64,000 bases of DNA from an uncultured Eubacteriales bacterium (lineage in GTDB: Bacteria; Bacillota; Clostridia; Oscillospirales; Acutalibacteraceae), in the NCBI GenBank assembly GCA_949293815.1, contig CASFEZ010000010.1, positions 1 through 64,000 on the forward strand, in the 5' to 3' direction. The position numbers and the translations under genes were made by a program. The notes under the pieces are model-generated. The model made no database searches, had not been told where the DNA came from, and saw only the letters and a program-made list of their open reading frames with translations. Below, piece by piece: positions 38,997-48,188 of the stretch (position 1 is the first letter of the stretch; each line of letters starts with the position of its first letter).

Positions 38997-40466
38997 TTAT
39001 CCTTCGCTGTCCGCCGTTTGTTCGGCTTCTGCCCGGCGCTGCTGCAAATCGGCTTCCACCTGCTCCTTCAGCTGCCGGGGATAGTGAATGAACAGAAGCG
39101 GAATCAAATTCAGCAAGCTGCCCACAATCGGTCCCAGAATAAACAGCGGCCACACCCATTTATCAAACAAAGGCGACAGCGGCAGACCCATATCGTAGTC
39201 CTGCGCGCTGTAGTCCAGCAGCATAAACAGCACCGTGGAAACGCCGGTGTTGATCGCGCCGACAATTTTGCTGCAAAAGGTTTGGGCGGCAAAGGTAATC
39301 GCCTCGGCGCGGCGGCCGGTTTTCCACTCCATATAGTCGATGGAATCGCCGAACAGCGCGGTCATGGCAATACCGGTCATGCCGGCGGGAATGCTTTGTA
39401 TCGCCATTAAAAGGGTAACAATGATAATTTTATTGCCCTCGTACCCGACCAAAAAACATAAAATGCGCATGACAATCCCCGCCACGCAGGACAAAATCAA
39501 AATATTTTTCATACCGCCGACTTTTTTGGCAAAGCGCGGCGCAATCAGCATGGAAAGCGCACCGGGCAGCCCGGAGAAAATGCCGAACAAAAACGACATG
39601 GTGGTACCGTCCAGGTGCATGCCGAACAAATCCAGCTCCACTTTATACTTAAAGAAATAGATTTGCGGTATCCCCAAAGACAGACCGCTTAAAATGCTGC
39701 CCAGCAAAATGAGCATGACCATTTTATTCTTAAACAAATCGCCCAAATTGTCCTTGAGCGAAACGCTGTCCTTCTGCGACAGGGAGCGGACGCGCTCTTT
39801 GGCAAAGGAGGAACAAACGGAAAGCAGCATGCCGCCCAGTCCCAGCACCAGACCAAGAATAACAAACAGCACGCTTTCCGACATGCCAATCCGGTTGGCA
39901 ATGGAGATAAACACCGAAATCAATCCCGGCAGCCAGGAACCGACCATCGCGCCGATGCGCCCCCACTGCGCCAGCCGTCCCCGTTCCTCGGAATGGGGCG
40001 ACATAACCGCCGTCATGCCCCACATGGAAATATCCTGCACGGTAAAGCTCATGTCATATAAAAGGTATATCACGGCAATCGCCGCCGCCTGCAGCAGGGC
40101 ATAATTTTCCAAAAAGGAAGGCTTAATAAACATCAGCAGCGCGCAGATACCCGCCACAATCGGGGAAATGCGCAGCCACGGACGCAGCTTTTCGCCGTTT
40201 TTGAACCGGTGACGGTCAATCAGCACCCCCATCAGCGGGTCGTTGACCGCGTCCCAAATCCGGGCGGCTGTCAGCACAATGGCAATTACGCGCATATCGT
40301 AATACGCAACATCGGTGCAAAAATAATAGTACCAGCCAACCATGCCGCAGGATATGTTCTGCCCGGCCACGCCCAGCGCGTACCACAGCCCCTCGCGGCG
40401 GGGAACACAGCCGCCATCCTTTAAAACCGGCGTGCGTAAAAAGGTCTGCACCTGTTTTTTATTCAT
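38997..40466 (-). CDS. GPH-type (MFS) sugar:cation symporter
   Basis: 489 residues with about 12 hydrophobic helices. GLWYALGVAGQNISCGMVGWYYYFCTDV and ARIWDAVNDPLMGVLIDRHRFKNGEKLRPWLRISPI are the signature of the glycoside-pentoside-hexuronide family (the D-x-x-x-D-P-x-x-G motif and R-P-W). The C-terminal tail is charged and cytosolic. Import of a glycoside or oligosaccharide with Na+ or H+ is the family role; the substrate cannot be read from sequence. The divergent gene block (metallophosphoesterase, GH29) shares the intergenic region, so an oligosaccharide for the GH29 enzyme is a fair guess. Confidence 0.85.
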   Translation of the reverse strand: MNKKQVQTFLRTPVLKDGGCVPRREGLWYALGVAGQNISCGMVGWYYYFCTDVAYYDMRVIAIVLTAARIWDAVNDPLMGVLIDRHRFKNGEKLRPWLRISPIVAGICALLMFIKPSFLENYALLQAAAIAVIYLLYDMSFTVQDISMWGMTAVMSPHSEERGRLAQWGRIGAMVGSWLPGLISVFISIANRIGMSESVLFVILGLVLGLGGMLLSVCSSFAKERVRSLSQKDSVSLKDNLGDLFKNKMVMLILLGSILSGLSLGIPQIYFFKYKVELDLFGMHLDGTTMSFLFGIFSGLPGALSMLIAPRFAKKVGGMKNILILSCVAGIVMRILCFLVGYEGNKIIIVTLLMAIQSIPAGMTGIAMTALFGDSIDYMEWKTGRRAEAITFAAQTFCSKIVGAINTGVSTVLFMLLDYSAQDYDMGLPLSPLFDKWVWPLFILGPIVGSLLNLIPLLFIHYPRQLKEQVEADLQQRRAEAEQTADSEG

Positions 40467-40520
40467 AGAAATCTTCCCTGTTTCCGAAAATTACTGTCAA
40501 ATAACAACACAAACAGTTTT

Positions 40521-40549
40521 AGTATACAGATTTTATATGCCGTTGTCAC
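40521..40549 (-). promoter_or_regulatory. Sigma-A promoter of the symporter
   Basis: Minus strand GTGACA (40549-40544), 17-bp spacer, TATACT (40526-40521). Confidence 0.6.
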
Positions 40550-40559
40550 TATTCATTCT

Positions 40560-41000
40560 CAATAAAAATAAATCCATTTTTTATATATAATTAACAAGTG
40601 TTTATTTGTACAATTGGCAGACACGGCAGCATCTATCTATCTTTCTTTTCCTTTTACCGGGCGGTCATGCCGGCAAACACCAGGCGTATATGGCGCAGAA
40701 AAAACCGTACAGCGCCGGTTTTGAAAAAATCCTTTTTCACCGCCACACGCCAACAGCCCAAGCTGCTTTCTGCTTTCCCTCCCGCCGGTCGAACGCCGCA
40801 GCCTGTGCCACAACGGGTGTTTCCCGCCGCCCAGACACCCGTACTGCCACACAGTTTGCCACGATACCTGAAATGTGGCAAAATCTTAGAAAAGATGGCA
40901 TGTTCACAAAAAATTAGTGATTTGCTTCTGTTTCCGCCACAAATTGACCGGTTTTACGCGATTTATCCAAAAAAATTCACATTTATTTATATATAATGCT
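40560..41000. other. Long divergent intergenic region
   Basis: About 440 bp between divergent promoters. No gene with a ribosome site is seen; open frames are Pro/Arg/Cys-rich and unconvincing. TTTGCCAC (40855-40862) and GTGGCAAA (40875-40882) form a perfect dyad with a 12-nt spacer, a possible operator for one of the divergent genes. Confidence 0.5.
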
Positions 41001-41001
41001 A

Positions 41002-41030
41002 TTGCAGATAATAAGAAAATATGTTACACT
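41002..41030 (+). promoter_or_regulatory. Sigma-A promoter of the metallophosphoesterase gene
   Basis: TTGCAG (41002-41007), 17-bp spacer, TACACT (41025-41030), preceded by AT-rich DNA. Confidence 0.6.
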
Positions 41031-41070
41031 ATCAAAGTAAATTGTATGGTTATGCTTTGTGAGGGATCCT

Positions 41071-42498
41071 ATGAACAGAATGAAACTCGCCTTAATGGCG
41101 GATATGCACTATTATTCGCCCTCCCTGGGTACCGAGGGTTCCGCGTATGAAAAACGCAGCGCTACCGACCAGAAATGCCTGGCGGAAAGCGGCGCGATTG
41201 TGGACGCTGCCTTTCATCTGGTTGGCGCGGGAGACTGCGACGCGGTGCTGCTGGCGGGCGATCTGTCCAACGATGGGGAAAAGGTCAGCCATCAGGAAAT
41301 GATGGAAAAGATCAGGAAGCTTTCCGAGCAAAAACCGGTTTTTGTGGTTTACGCTACCCATGACTGGTGCTGTTCCGAGGATGCCGCCCGCTATGTAGAG
41401 GATCAGGTCATTACCGGCGATGTGCCCACCATGACCCCGGCGGAATTACGGGAATTTTACTACGACTACGGGGTAAAGGGCTGCATTTCGGAATTTGTGC
41501 ATCCCAACGGTTCTTCCTCTTACTGCGCCAAAATCAAAGACGGCTTCCGGCTTTTGGGGCTGAACGATGACCGCAACGGCAAGGGCAAGGCGGGCTATAC
41601 CCCCGAGCACCTGGCGTGGATTTTGCAGCAGATAAAAGACGCGAAAGAGGCGGGCGATGAAATCATCGCCATGCAGCACCACCTGCTGTTCCCCTGCCTG
41701 TCCAAGCTGGTCAACGGCGGTATGCTGATTGGCGATTGGGAGGAAATGACCAACATCCTCGCCGACGCGGGGCTCGAGTATATCTTTGTGGGACATTCGC
41801 ATATGCAGCGCAATGCCAAATACACCACCAAAAACGGCAATACCATTTACCAGATTAACCTGGGCTCCATCACCGGTCACCCGGCGCCCTATACCTATTT
41901 TACCTTAGATAAACAGCGCGCCCAGCTGGATGTGATGACCTTAAAAAGTTTTACATATAACGGGCAGATTTTGGGGGCAGACTATATTCGCGACCATACC
42001 CTCGGGGTGCTGAAAAATTTAGTAGACAACGCTGACAAAGGGCGCGAAGCCCTGACCGAGCAGCTCAAGGGCTACGGCATTGACTTCTCCGGCGTGAAAG
42101 TTCCCTATGGCATTATTCGCACCGCCGCCAGACACCTGAAAAACGATTCGGTCAAAAAAGCGGCGTCGATTGTCAACTTTTTCACCTTCGGCAAGGGGAT
42201 TGACAAAAAAGCCGCCGCCGAGCTGAAAGACGAGAAACTCATCACCTATATTTACGAAATTTTCCTCTCGGTATTTGACGGCACCATGCACCCCCATGCG
42301 CCCTCTACGGCGGTCTACCGGGTGGTGGCGGATGTGGCCAGCCTGCCCAAACGGGTCTGTGCGGTGCTGCCCATCAAGGCGCTGAAAAAAGAGAGTGTGC
42401 AGAATACCTTAAACGATATTGAACATACCTTAAAAGAGCTGGTTTACCCCTCTGAATTTAACAACTATCATACCGTGATTGATCGTAAGGCAAAATAA
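41071..42498 (+). CDS. Calcineurin-like metallophosphoesterase
   Basis: 475 residues from the ATG at 41071 (GTGAGGGATCCT upstream). All metal motifs are present: LMADMHYYSP (DxH), LLAGDLSNDGEK (GDxxxDG), VVYATHDW (in place of GNHD), IAMQHHLL and EYIFVGHSHMQRN. A C-terminal ~170-residue helical extension has no known domain. It has no signal peptide, so it is cytosolic. It is followed by the GH29 gene 69 bp on, probably as an operon. Substrate unknown. Unlike the two broken relatives near 1.4 and 9.2 kb, this copy looks intact. Confidence 0.85.
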   Translation: MNRMKLALMADMHYYSPSLGTEGSAYEKRSATDQKCLAESGAIVDAAFHLVGAGDCDAVLLAGDLSNDGEKVSHQEMMEKIRKLSEQKPVFVVYATHDWCCSEDAARYVEDQVITGDVPTMTPAELREFYYDYGVKGCISEFVHPNGSSSYCAKIKDGFRLLGLNDDRNGKGKAGYTPEHLAWILQQIKDAKEAGDEIIAMQHHLLFPCLSKLVNGGMLIGDWEEMTNILADAGLEYIFVGHSHMQRNAKYTTKNGNTIYQINLGSITGHPAPYTYFTLDKQRAQLDVMTLKSFTYNGQILGADYIRDHTLGVLKNLVDNADKGREALTEQLKGYGIDFSGVKVPYGIIRTAARHLKNDSVKKAASIVNFFTFGKGIDKKAAAELKDEKLITYIYEIFLSVFDGTMHPHAPSTAVYRVVADVASLPKRVCAVLPIKALKKESVQNTLNDIEHTLKELVYPSEFNNYHTVIDRKAK

Positions 42499-42567
42499 TT
42501 GCCTTTTCGATAGATTTATTTGCCCCCGGATGGGAAGAGAACCTTTTTTATGGTTAGGAGGCATTTT

Positions 42568-43899
42568 ATGTCCAGCTATGTCACACGAAAAACCCCCGGC
42601 AATACCGAATGGTTCCGGCACGACCGGTTCGGTATGTTTATCCACTTTGGGCTGTACGCCCTGCCCGCCCGGCACGAGTGGATTAAAACCAATGAATTTA
42701 TTTCAGAAGAAAAGTACAATGTGTACTTTGAAAACTTCCATCCCGATTTGTTTGATGCAAACGAATGGGCGCGCCAGGCCAAGGAAGCGGGCATGAAATA
42801 CGCGGTTCTGACCACCAAGCACCACGAGGGCTTCTGCCTGTTTGATTCCCAATACACCGACTACAAAAGCACCAACACCCCCTTTGGGCGGGATTTGGTG
42901 CGCGAATATGTGGACGCGTTCCGTGCCGCAGGGCTGAAGATTGGCTTTTACTATTCGCTGATTGACTGGCACCATCCGTCTTTCCCCATTGATAAATTAC
43001 ATCCCCGCCGCCGGGACGCCAATGCCGCCGAGCTGGACAAGGGGCGGGATATGCGCGTTTACGCCGAATATATGCGTAATCAGGTGCGGGAGCTTTTGAC
43101 CAATTACGGGAAAATCGATATCCTGTGGTTTGATTTCTCCTATCCCACCGCCGGCGCAAACGAGGATGTGCAGCCCTGGATGCAGTACGGCGGCTGTAAG
43201 GGCAAAGAGCAATGGGAATCGGAAAAGCTGATTGCCCTAGCGCGGGAATTGCAGCCGGGCATTATCATAGACAACCGGGCGGATATCGAGCAGGATTTGT
43301 GGACGCCCGAGCAGGTGCAGCCCACCCGCTGGCTCACCCACGAAAAAACCGGCGAGCTTGTCACCTGGGAAGCCTGCCAGACCTTTTCCGGCTCCTGGGG
43401 CTATTACCGGGACGAAATGACCTGGAAATCGCCGAAAATGCTGGTGGATATGCTGATTAACACCGTCTCTTTAGGCGGCAACCTTTTAATGAATGTGGGA
43501 CCGACGGCGCGGGGCTATTTCGACAAGCGCGCCCAAAACGCGCTGGCGGCCTACGGGGAATGGATGAAATACAACAGCGATTCCATTTACGGCTGCACCA
43601 TGGCCGAGCCGGAGTTCCGGGCGCCCGTCGGCACCCGCCTGACCCAGAGCGAAGACGGAAAACACCTGTACATTCACTTACAGGTCTATCCGTTTGCGTT
43701 TTTGGAAATGCCGAACCTGGCAGGCAAAATCAAATACGCCCGCTTTTTGCATGACCACAGTGAAATTTTATACACCGAGGGCGGCACCGATAATTGGTGC
43801 ACCGAGGGACAGAATTTAACAAAAGATGTGGTGGTGTTCCGGCTGCCGCATGTAAAACCGGATATCCTAACGCCGGTGATTGATGTGCTGCTAAAGTAA
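42568..43899 (+). CDS. Alpha-L-fucosidase, family GH29
   Basis: 443 residues from the ATG at 42568 (TTAGGAGGCATTTT). FRHDRFGMFIHFGLYALPARHEW, YAVLTTKHHEGFCLFDS, GLKIGFYYSLIDWHHP and the nucleophile region DILWFDFS (Asp189) are GH29 hallmarks. NLLMNVGPTARG closes the barrel domain and a small beta domain follows. No signal peptide: it acts on imported fuco-oligosaccharides. GH29 enzymes retain configuration and release L-fucose; some members act on L-galactose-related sugars. The acid/base is not identifiable with certainty. Confidence 0.9.
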   Translation: MSSYVTRKTPGNTEWFRHDRFGMFIHFGLYALPARHEWIKTNEFISEEKYNVYFENFHPDLFDANEWARQAKEAGMKYAVLTTKHHEGFCLFDSQYTDYKSTNTPFGRDLVREYVDAFRAAGLKIGFYYSLIDWHHPSFPIDKLHPRRRDANAAELDKGRDMRVYAEYMRNQVRELLTNYGKIDILWFDFSYPTAGANEDVQPWMQYGGCKGKEQWESEKLIALARELQPGIIIDNRADIEQDLWTPEQVQPTRWLTHEKTGELVTWEACQTFSGSWGYYRDEMTWKSPKMLVDMLINTVSLGGNLLMNVGPTARGYFDKRAQNALAAYGEWMKYNSDSIYGCTMAEPEFRAPVGTRLTQSEDGKHLYIHLQVYPFAFLEMPNLAGKIKYARFLHDHSEILYTEGGTDNWCTEGQNLTKDVVVFRLPHVKPDILTPVIDVLLK

Positions 43900-44229
43900 T
43901 GTGTGTTTCTTGCCAAAAGGAAAAAGGTCGTTGAGAGAAAACGATTCCTTTGTTTTTTGCTGAAATAATTATTTTATGCAAGTTATATTTTTCTAAACGA
44001 CCTGCTTCCGTTCCGAATCACCTGTGATTGAAAAAAACCTGTAACTGCTTGTATTTTGCTAAACCATCACAAAAAACAGTTTTCGATTTTATATAGAATC
44101 GTGGGTGCTTTTTCAACTGTTATTTATTTATTTTTGCAATAAGAACAGAGTTATCACGGGTTTTCACACATTCTTTAACATATATTTTTAAAATATAATC
44201 AGTATGATTAAAAACGAGGTGTTTACCAG
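43900..44229. other. AT-rich intergenic region
   Basis: About 330 bp. AGGTCGTT (43925-43932) and AACGACCT (43996-44003) are inverted but 63 nt apart. CGATT/AATCG forms a small hairpin at 44087-44104. TATAAT at 44194-44199 lies 30 bp before the next gene without a good -35. No gene is seen. Confidence 0.5.
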
Positions 44230-44439
44230 ATGGACGAAAAACTGATTATTACCAAGAAATCCGCTGTTAAAGGAGAGGACGGGTACAAGACCTTTTCTAT
44301 CCGGATTAAGGACGCTACCGCAATTAAGCTGGATCGGCTGAGCGAAAAAACCTATCGTTCCCGGAATGAACTGATCAATATCCTTCTCGACTGGGCGCTG
44401 GAGCGTTCGCAGATTCAGGAGCCGGACAAGAGCCTTTGA
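44230..44439 (+). CDS. Ribbon-helix-helix (CopG/Arc-like) protein
   Basis: 69 residues: YKTFSIRIKDATAIKLDRLSEKTYRSRNELINILLDWALERS has the beta-strand, helix, turn, helix pattern of RHH DNA-binding proteins (FSIRI strand; SRNELINILLDWAL helix). The N-terminal MDEKLIITKKSAVKGEDG is charged. It stands alone before a terminator, with no toxin partner, so it is a transcription regulator of unknown target. AACGAGGTGTTTACCAG precedes the ATG. Confidence 0.75.
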   Translation: MDEKLIITKKSAVKGEDGYKTFSIRIKDATAIKLDRLSEKTYRSRNELINILLDWALERSQIQEPDKSL

Positions 44440-44495
44440 TTCTGCGCGCAGGCGCCGGACCTTAAAACAGCAGCCATTGTTTAACAGTGGCAGGA

Positions 44496-44535
44496 AAAAC
44501 AGACGAAATGGGATTTCCTGTTTCGTCTGTTTTTT
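44496..44535 (+). terminator. Terminator of the RHH gene
   Basis: AAAACAGACGAAA (44496-44508) and TTTCGTCTGTTTT (44521-44533), then TTT. A second hairpin, CGCCAA...TTGGCG followed by TTTTTT, lies at 44585-44614 just before the deacetylase gene. Confidence 0.9.
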
Positions 44536-44674
44536 TGCAAAAAATCGCCTTTACAGGAAAACCGCTGCTTTCTTTGCCAAAAGGCGCCAATTGCCGTTTC
44601 TTTGGCGGTTTTTTGTATAATTTTTTTAGCGAGTGAAAAAATAATATCTGTAAACAATATAAAGGAGGAGTTCC

Positions 44675-45628
44675 ATGCAAAAAAGAACGCTTTCATGTTT
44701 TTTGGCTCTGTCTTTGTCGCTTTTTTTGCCACTGAATGTGCAATCCGTTTACTATAGCGGGGAAGAAGCGAAACAGATTATTGAAAAATTTACCACAACT
44801 GTTGCCACAAACACATCCGCAGCCGGTATTCTCACCGGTGAAAATACCGGAACCGGCGACACCTATACCGGTTTTGAGCCGCTGCCCACGGTAGATTACA
44901 CCGCTGCCGACCCGGATAATACCGCCGCGCTGCCCCAAACCGTGATTGAGCACAGCTACGGGGTGGCAAAGGATGGCAAGCCCCACAGCATTTCTGTAGA
45001 AAGCCAGAACTTTTTCGACTCCCACAGCTACCGCGCCGTCACTTATGACAACCAATCGACCGAAAAACGGCTGTATCTGACCTTTGACTGCGGCTATGAA
45101 AACGGCAATACGACAAAAATTTTGGATGTATTAAAAGAAAAGCAGGTGCCCGCCGCCTTTTTCTGCACCCTGTACCAGGTACAGTCCCAGCCGGAGCTTA
45201 CGGCGCGGATGATTCAAGAGGGGCATATTGTTGGCAACCATTCCGACACCCACCCGAATTTCTCCACCCTGACCGGTGAGGAAATTGCCACCCAGCTGGA
45301 AAACTTCGACAACTATATGCGCGTGCACTTCGGCTATTGCTCTTCCTTTTTCCGCTACCCGGAGGGCGCCTACAGCGAATATGCTCTGTCCGAAGTGACC
45401 AGCCACGGCTTTACGGTTTGCTTCTGGTCGCTGGCCTATGCGGATTGGGATGAAAACAACCAGAAGGGCGGCGATTACGCCTACGAAACCGTCATGAGCC
45501 GCCTGCACCCGGGAGCGATTATCCTGCTGCACTCCGTTTCCTCTGACAATGCGGAAGCCATGGGGCGCATCATTGACGACGCCCGGGCAGAAGGGTATGA
45601 ATTTTACAGCCTGACTGAGTTGCCTTGA
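44675..45628 (+). CDS. Secreted polysaccharide deacetylase, PdaA-like
   Basis: 317 residues. The signal peptide MQKRTLSCFLALSLSLFLPLNVQS is followed by a Thr/Gly-rich spacer and the NodB domain: LYLTFDCGYENGNT (about 135; motif 1 with catalytic Asp), GNHSDTHPN (about 188; metal His residues), FRYPEGAYSEYAL (about 227) and GAIILLHSV. The pattern DCGYENG is that of delta-lactam-biosynthetic de-N-acetylases (PdaA), which act on spore-cortex N-acetylmuramic acid. AAAGGAGGAGTTCC is a strong ribosome site. TATAAT at 44616-44621 with a 19-bp-spaced TTGCCG may drive it. Confidence 0.85.
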   Translation: MQKRTLSCFLALSLSLFLPLNVQSVYYSGEEAKQIIEKFTTTVATNTSAAGILTGENTGTGDTYTGFEPLPTVDYTAADPDNTAALPQTVIEHSYGVAKDGKPHSISVESQNFFDSHSYRAVTYDNQSTEKRLYLTFDCGYENGNTTKILDVLKEKQVPAAFFCTLYQVQSQPELTARMIQEGHIVGNHSDTHPNFSTLTGEEIATQLENFDNYMRVHFGYCSSFFRYPEGAYSEYALSEVTSHGFTVCFWSLAYADWDENNQKGGDYAYETVMSRLHPGAIILLHSVSSDNAEAMGRIIDDARAEGYEFYSLTELP

Positions 45629-45635
45629 TGTTAAA

Positions 45636-45953
45636 GCGCCGCTGGGCGGCGCTTTAAGAGTGAAGAGTGAAGATGTGGAAGGCTTCGCCTTGGGCGCCGC
45701 TGGCGGCGCTAGTGATTAGTGATTAGTGGTTAGTGGTTAGTGTCGGAAGGCTTCGCCTTAGATTATAGATAGTTTTATCAAAATGGATAGGATAGAGGGT
45801 TGAAGGGAAGAAAGATATAAACACAAAACTTTCTATCCCTGTAAACCAATCTATAATTTACGCCCGCAGGGCGTCCGAATCTTCACTCTTCACTCTTCGC
45901 TCTTCACTCTTCACTCTTCACTCTTCGCTCTTCACTCTTCACTCTTCACTCTC
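45636..45953. repeat. Mosaic intergenic repeat, copy 2 (forward)
   Basis: Starts with GCGCC...GGCGC, then GAGTGAA heptads, AAGGCTTCGCCTT, GC palindrome, ATTAGTG/GTTAGTG heptads, AAGGCTTCGCCTT, core with TTATAGATAG, GATAGAGGGTT, GGGAAGAAAGATATA and CAATCTATAA, ACGCCCGCAGGGCGT, then a long run of TTCACTC-type heptads (about 45881-45953) with several TTCGCTC variants. Confidence 0.85.
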
Positions 45954-45965
45954 AAAATCGCCCTC

Positions 45966-45994
45966 TTGTTCTGTGGCGAAAACTGCGGTATACT
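45966..45994 (+). promoter_or_regulatory. Promoter of the amidohydrolase gene
   Basis: TTGTTC (45966-45971), 17-bp spacer, TATACT (45989-45994), directly after repeat copy 2. Confidence 0.65.
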
Positions 45995-46029
45995 AACCAT
46001 AACAACAAAAAACAAACAGGAGGGATACC

Positions 46030-46845
46030 ATGCGCATTTTTGCGAATCATGCTCATATTATACCGGCGGAATTTCGGGAAAACTGCGGCATTGACGGGCT
46101 GCGGAAGGTGATGGCGGATTGCGGCATTGAAAAGGCGGTTTGCTTTGCGCCGCTGCCGTACCAGATGGTGAACTGCCAAAACCGGGACAGCTGCCGGTTT
46201 TTATATGAGCAGATGGAGGGCGACCCGGCGCTGGTCGGATTTGGCACGGTGGATTTTGAGCGGGAGGATTTGACCGCGCAAGTGGAAAAAATGGCAGAAT
46301 ATGGATTTCGCGGTATCAAAATACATCCCGCTGCCCAGGAAATTCATGTTTTCGGCGAGCAGGCACGGCAGGTCTATGCCGCCGCTGAGCGATTGGGGCT
46401 GTTTATCTCCTTTCATACCGGCATCCACTGGCGGCGCATTGCCGAATACCACCCGCTGCTTTTCGATGAGGTCGCGTTTTTCTATCCGAAGCTGAAATTC
46501 AGCATGGAGCACATCGGCGGCTATCACTTTTTCCGGGATGCGCTGGCGGTTTTGTGCAATAATTCCCGCAACGACGCGGGCGGCGCGGTTTACGCGGGCT
46601 GGACGAGCATTTTTATGCCCGCAGACGGCATTCCGGACGAATGGAGCCTTTCGGACTTTGAATTAAAAACCCTGTTGTATCAGGTGGGAGACGACACCAG
46701 CCTGTTCGGGCTGGACTACCCGTACCGCCGGGGCGATACCACAAAAAAAGATATCGAGCGCATTTTACAGATGGACATTCCCGAAGAATCCAAAGAAAAA
46801 ATATTCGGGAAAAATCTTGCGGCGGCGCTGGGGCTGGCGTGGTAA
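46030..46845 (+). CDS. Amidohydrolase-2 family protein
   Basis: 271 residues. HAH at residues 7-9 (FANHAHII), GFRGIKIHP, ISFHTGIHW, FSMEHIGGYHF and LFGLDYPYRRGD are the metal and barrel motifs of PF04909 amidohydrolases. It is distinct from the lactonase-like enzyme at 6512. Substrate unknown; it is a single gene with its own promoter, AACAGGAGGGATACC as ribosome site, and no partner. Confidence 0.8.
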   Translation: MRIFANHAHIIPAEFRENCGIDGLRKVMADCGIEKAVCFAPLPYQMVNCQNRDSCRFLYEQMEGDPALVGFGTVDFEREDLTAQVEKMAEYGFRGIKIHPAAQEIHVFGEQARQVYAAAERLGLFISFHTGIHWRRIAEYHPLLFDEVAFFYPKLKFSMEHIGGYHFFRDALAVLCNNSRNDAGGAVYAGWTSIFMPADGIPDEWSLSDFELKTLLYQVGDDTSLFGLDYPYRRGDTTKKDIERILQMDIPEESKEKIFGKNLAAALGLAW

Positions 46846-46885
46846 ACAGGATTGCCGCGCCATATGGGAAAAACCGGTTTTTCTA

Positions 46886-46914
46886 TTGCACAAACGCCTG
46901 TTTTTGTATATACT
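46886..46914 (+). promoter_or_regulatory. Promoter of the cysteine synthase gene
   Basis: TTGCAC (46886-46891), 17-bp spacer, TATACT (46909-46914). Confidence 0.7.
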
Positions 46915-46959
46915 GTTTTATACGACTGAAAAAGATTCCTGGGTAAGGGGCGAATACAT

Positions 46960-47886
46960 ATGGTATATAATACGGTTCTGGACGCAATCGGGCGCACGCC
47001 GATGATCCGGCTGCAGCGCATGGGCGACCCGGACGGCGCGGAGATTCTGGTGAAATACGAGGGCTTAAATGTGGGCGGTTCCATTAAGACCCGCACCGCT
47101 TATAATATGATTTGTGAAGCGGAGAAACAGGGAAAAATCCATCCGGATACCATTATTGTAGAACCGACCAGCGGCAATCAGGGCATTGGTCTGGCGCTGA
47201 TAGGCGCGGTGAAGGGCTACCGCACAATTATCATTATGCCCGATTCCGTCAGCCGCGAGCGCAAGCTGCTGGTGGAGCATTACGGCGCCGAGGTACGGTT
47301 AATACATGATGCGGGCAATATCGGCGACTGTATTGCCGAATGTGTAAAAACCGCGCAGGATATGGCGGCGTCCGACCCGCGGATTTTTATTCCCCAGCAA
47401 TTTGAAAACAAAGCCAATCCCATGGTGCACCGCCACCACACGGCGCTGGAGATTATGGAGCAGGTTGCCGGACCCATCGATGGTTTTTGCTCGGGCATCG
47501 GCACCGGCGGAACCATTACCGGCATCGGCGAGGTGCTGAAAGCACAGAACCCGCATATTGTGATTTGGGCGGTAGAGCCGGAGAACGCCGCGATTTTGGC
47601 AGGCGGCACAGTGGGCACCCATTTGCAGATGGGCATCGGCGATGGGCTGATTCCCAAAATTTTGAACACCGATATCTATGAGGACATCTGCGTCATATCC
47701 GATGAGGAGGCCATTCAGACCGCCAAGGATCTGGCGCGGCTGGAGGGTCTGATGTGCGGCATTTCCAGCGGCACCAATGTGGCCGCCGCCATCCGCCTGG
47801 CAAAAAAGCTGGGCAAAGGCAAAACCGTGGTCACCGTACTGCCTGATACGGCGGAGCGGTATTTTACCACGCCGCTGTTTGAATAA
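46960..47886 (+). CDS. cysK: Cysteine synthase-like PLP enzyme (O-acetylserine sulfhydrylase family)
   Basis: 308 residues. IGRTPMIRLQRM, VGGSIKTRTAYNMI (PLP lysine; usually PGGSVKDRIA), EPTSGNQGIGLALIGAVKGY (usually TSGNTGIGLA), GFCSGIGTGGTITGIGEVLK (phosphate loop) and CGISSGTNVAAAI place it in the family. The altered SIKTR and SGNQG segments suggest a subfamily that may use another acceptor or donor. It is monocistronic with its own promoter. Its stop codon is the first base of repeat copy 3. Cysteine synthesis is the default reading, with moderate certainty. Confidence 0.78.
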   Translation: MVYNTVLDAIGRTPMIRLQRMGDPDGAEILVKYEGLNVGGSIKTRTAYNMICEAEKQGKIHPDTIIVEPTSGNQGIGLALIGAVKGYRTIIIMPDSVSRERKLLVEHYGAEVRLIHDAGNIGDCIAECVKTAQDMAASDPRIFIPQQFENKANPMVHRHHTALEIMEQVAGPIDGFCSGIGTGGTITGIGEVLKAQNPHIVIWAVEPENAAILAGGTVGTHLQMGIGDGLIPKILNTDIYEDICVISDEEAIQTAKDLARLEGLMCGISSGTNVAAAIRLAKKLGKGKTVVTVLPDTAERYFTTPLFE

Positions 47887-48113
47887 GGCTTCGCCTTGGG
47901 CGCCGCTGAGCGGCGCCAGTAATTAGTGGTTAGTGATTAGTGGTTAGTGTCGGAAGGCTTCGCCTTGATTTATAGATGGTTTTGTGTAATTAGGAAGATA
48001 GAGGATTGAAGGGAAGAAAGATATATACGGTATTTTCTATACCCGCAAACAATCTACTATTCACGCCCGCAGGGCGTCCGAATCTTCACTCTTCACTCTC
48101 CACTCTTCACTCT
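47886..48113. repeat. Mosaic intergenic repeat, copy 3 (forward)
   Basis: Begins with AAGGCTTCGCCTT at the cysK stop codon, then GC palindrome, ATTAGTG-type heptads, AAGGCTTCGCCTT, core with TTATAGATGG, GATAGAGGATT, GGGAAGAAAGATATA and CAATCTAC, ACGCCCGCAGGGCGT, then TTCACTC heptads. It lacks the outer GAGTGAA block. Confidence 0.85.
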
Positions 48114-48188
48114 AAAAAACCTACCGTTTCCCCCAAAATAGAATATAACCACCGCAGTCTTTATACCAAAAAAAGAAGGATGTTAAAA

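Noticed and set aside
40598..40996. Plus-strand frames in the symporter/phosphoesterase gap
   Set aside because: No ribosome site; Pro/Arg/Phe-rich translation looks non-coding.
44230..44439. Antitoxin of a toxin-antitoxin pair
   Set aside because: Ribbon-helix-helix fold fits, but a terminator follows directly and no toxin-sized gene is adjacent.
48006..48188. N-terminal extension of the 920-residue glycosidase
   Set aside because: The extension is translated from repeat copy 3 and has no ribosome site; GAAGGA before the ATG at 48189 fits better.
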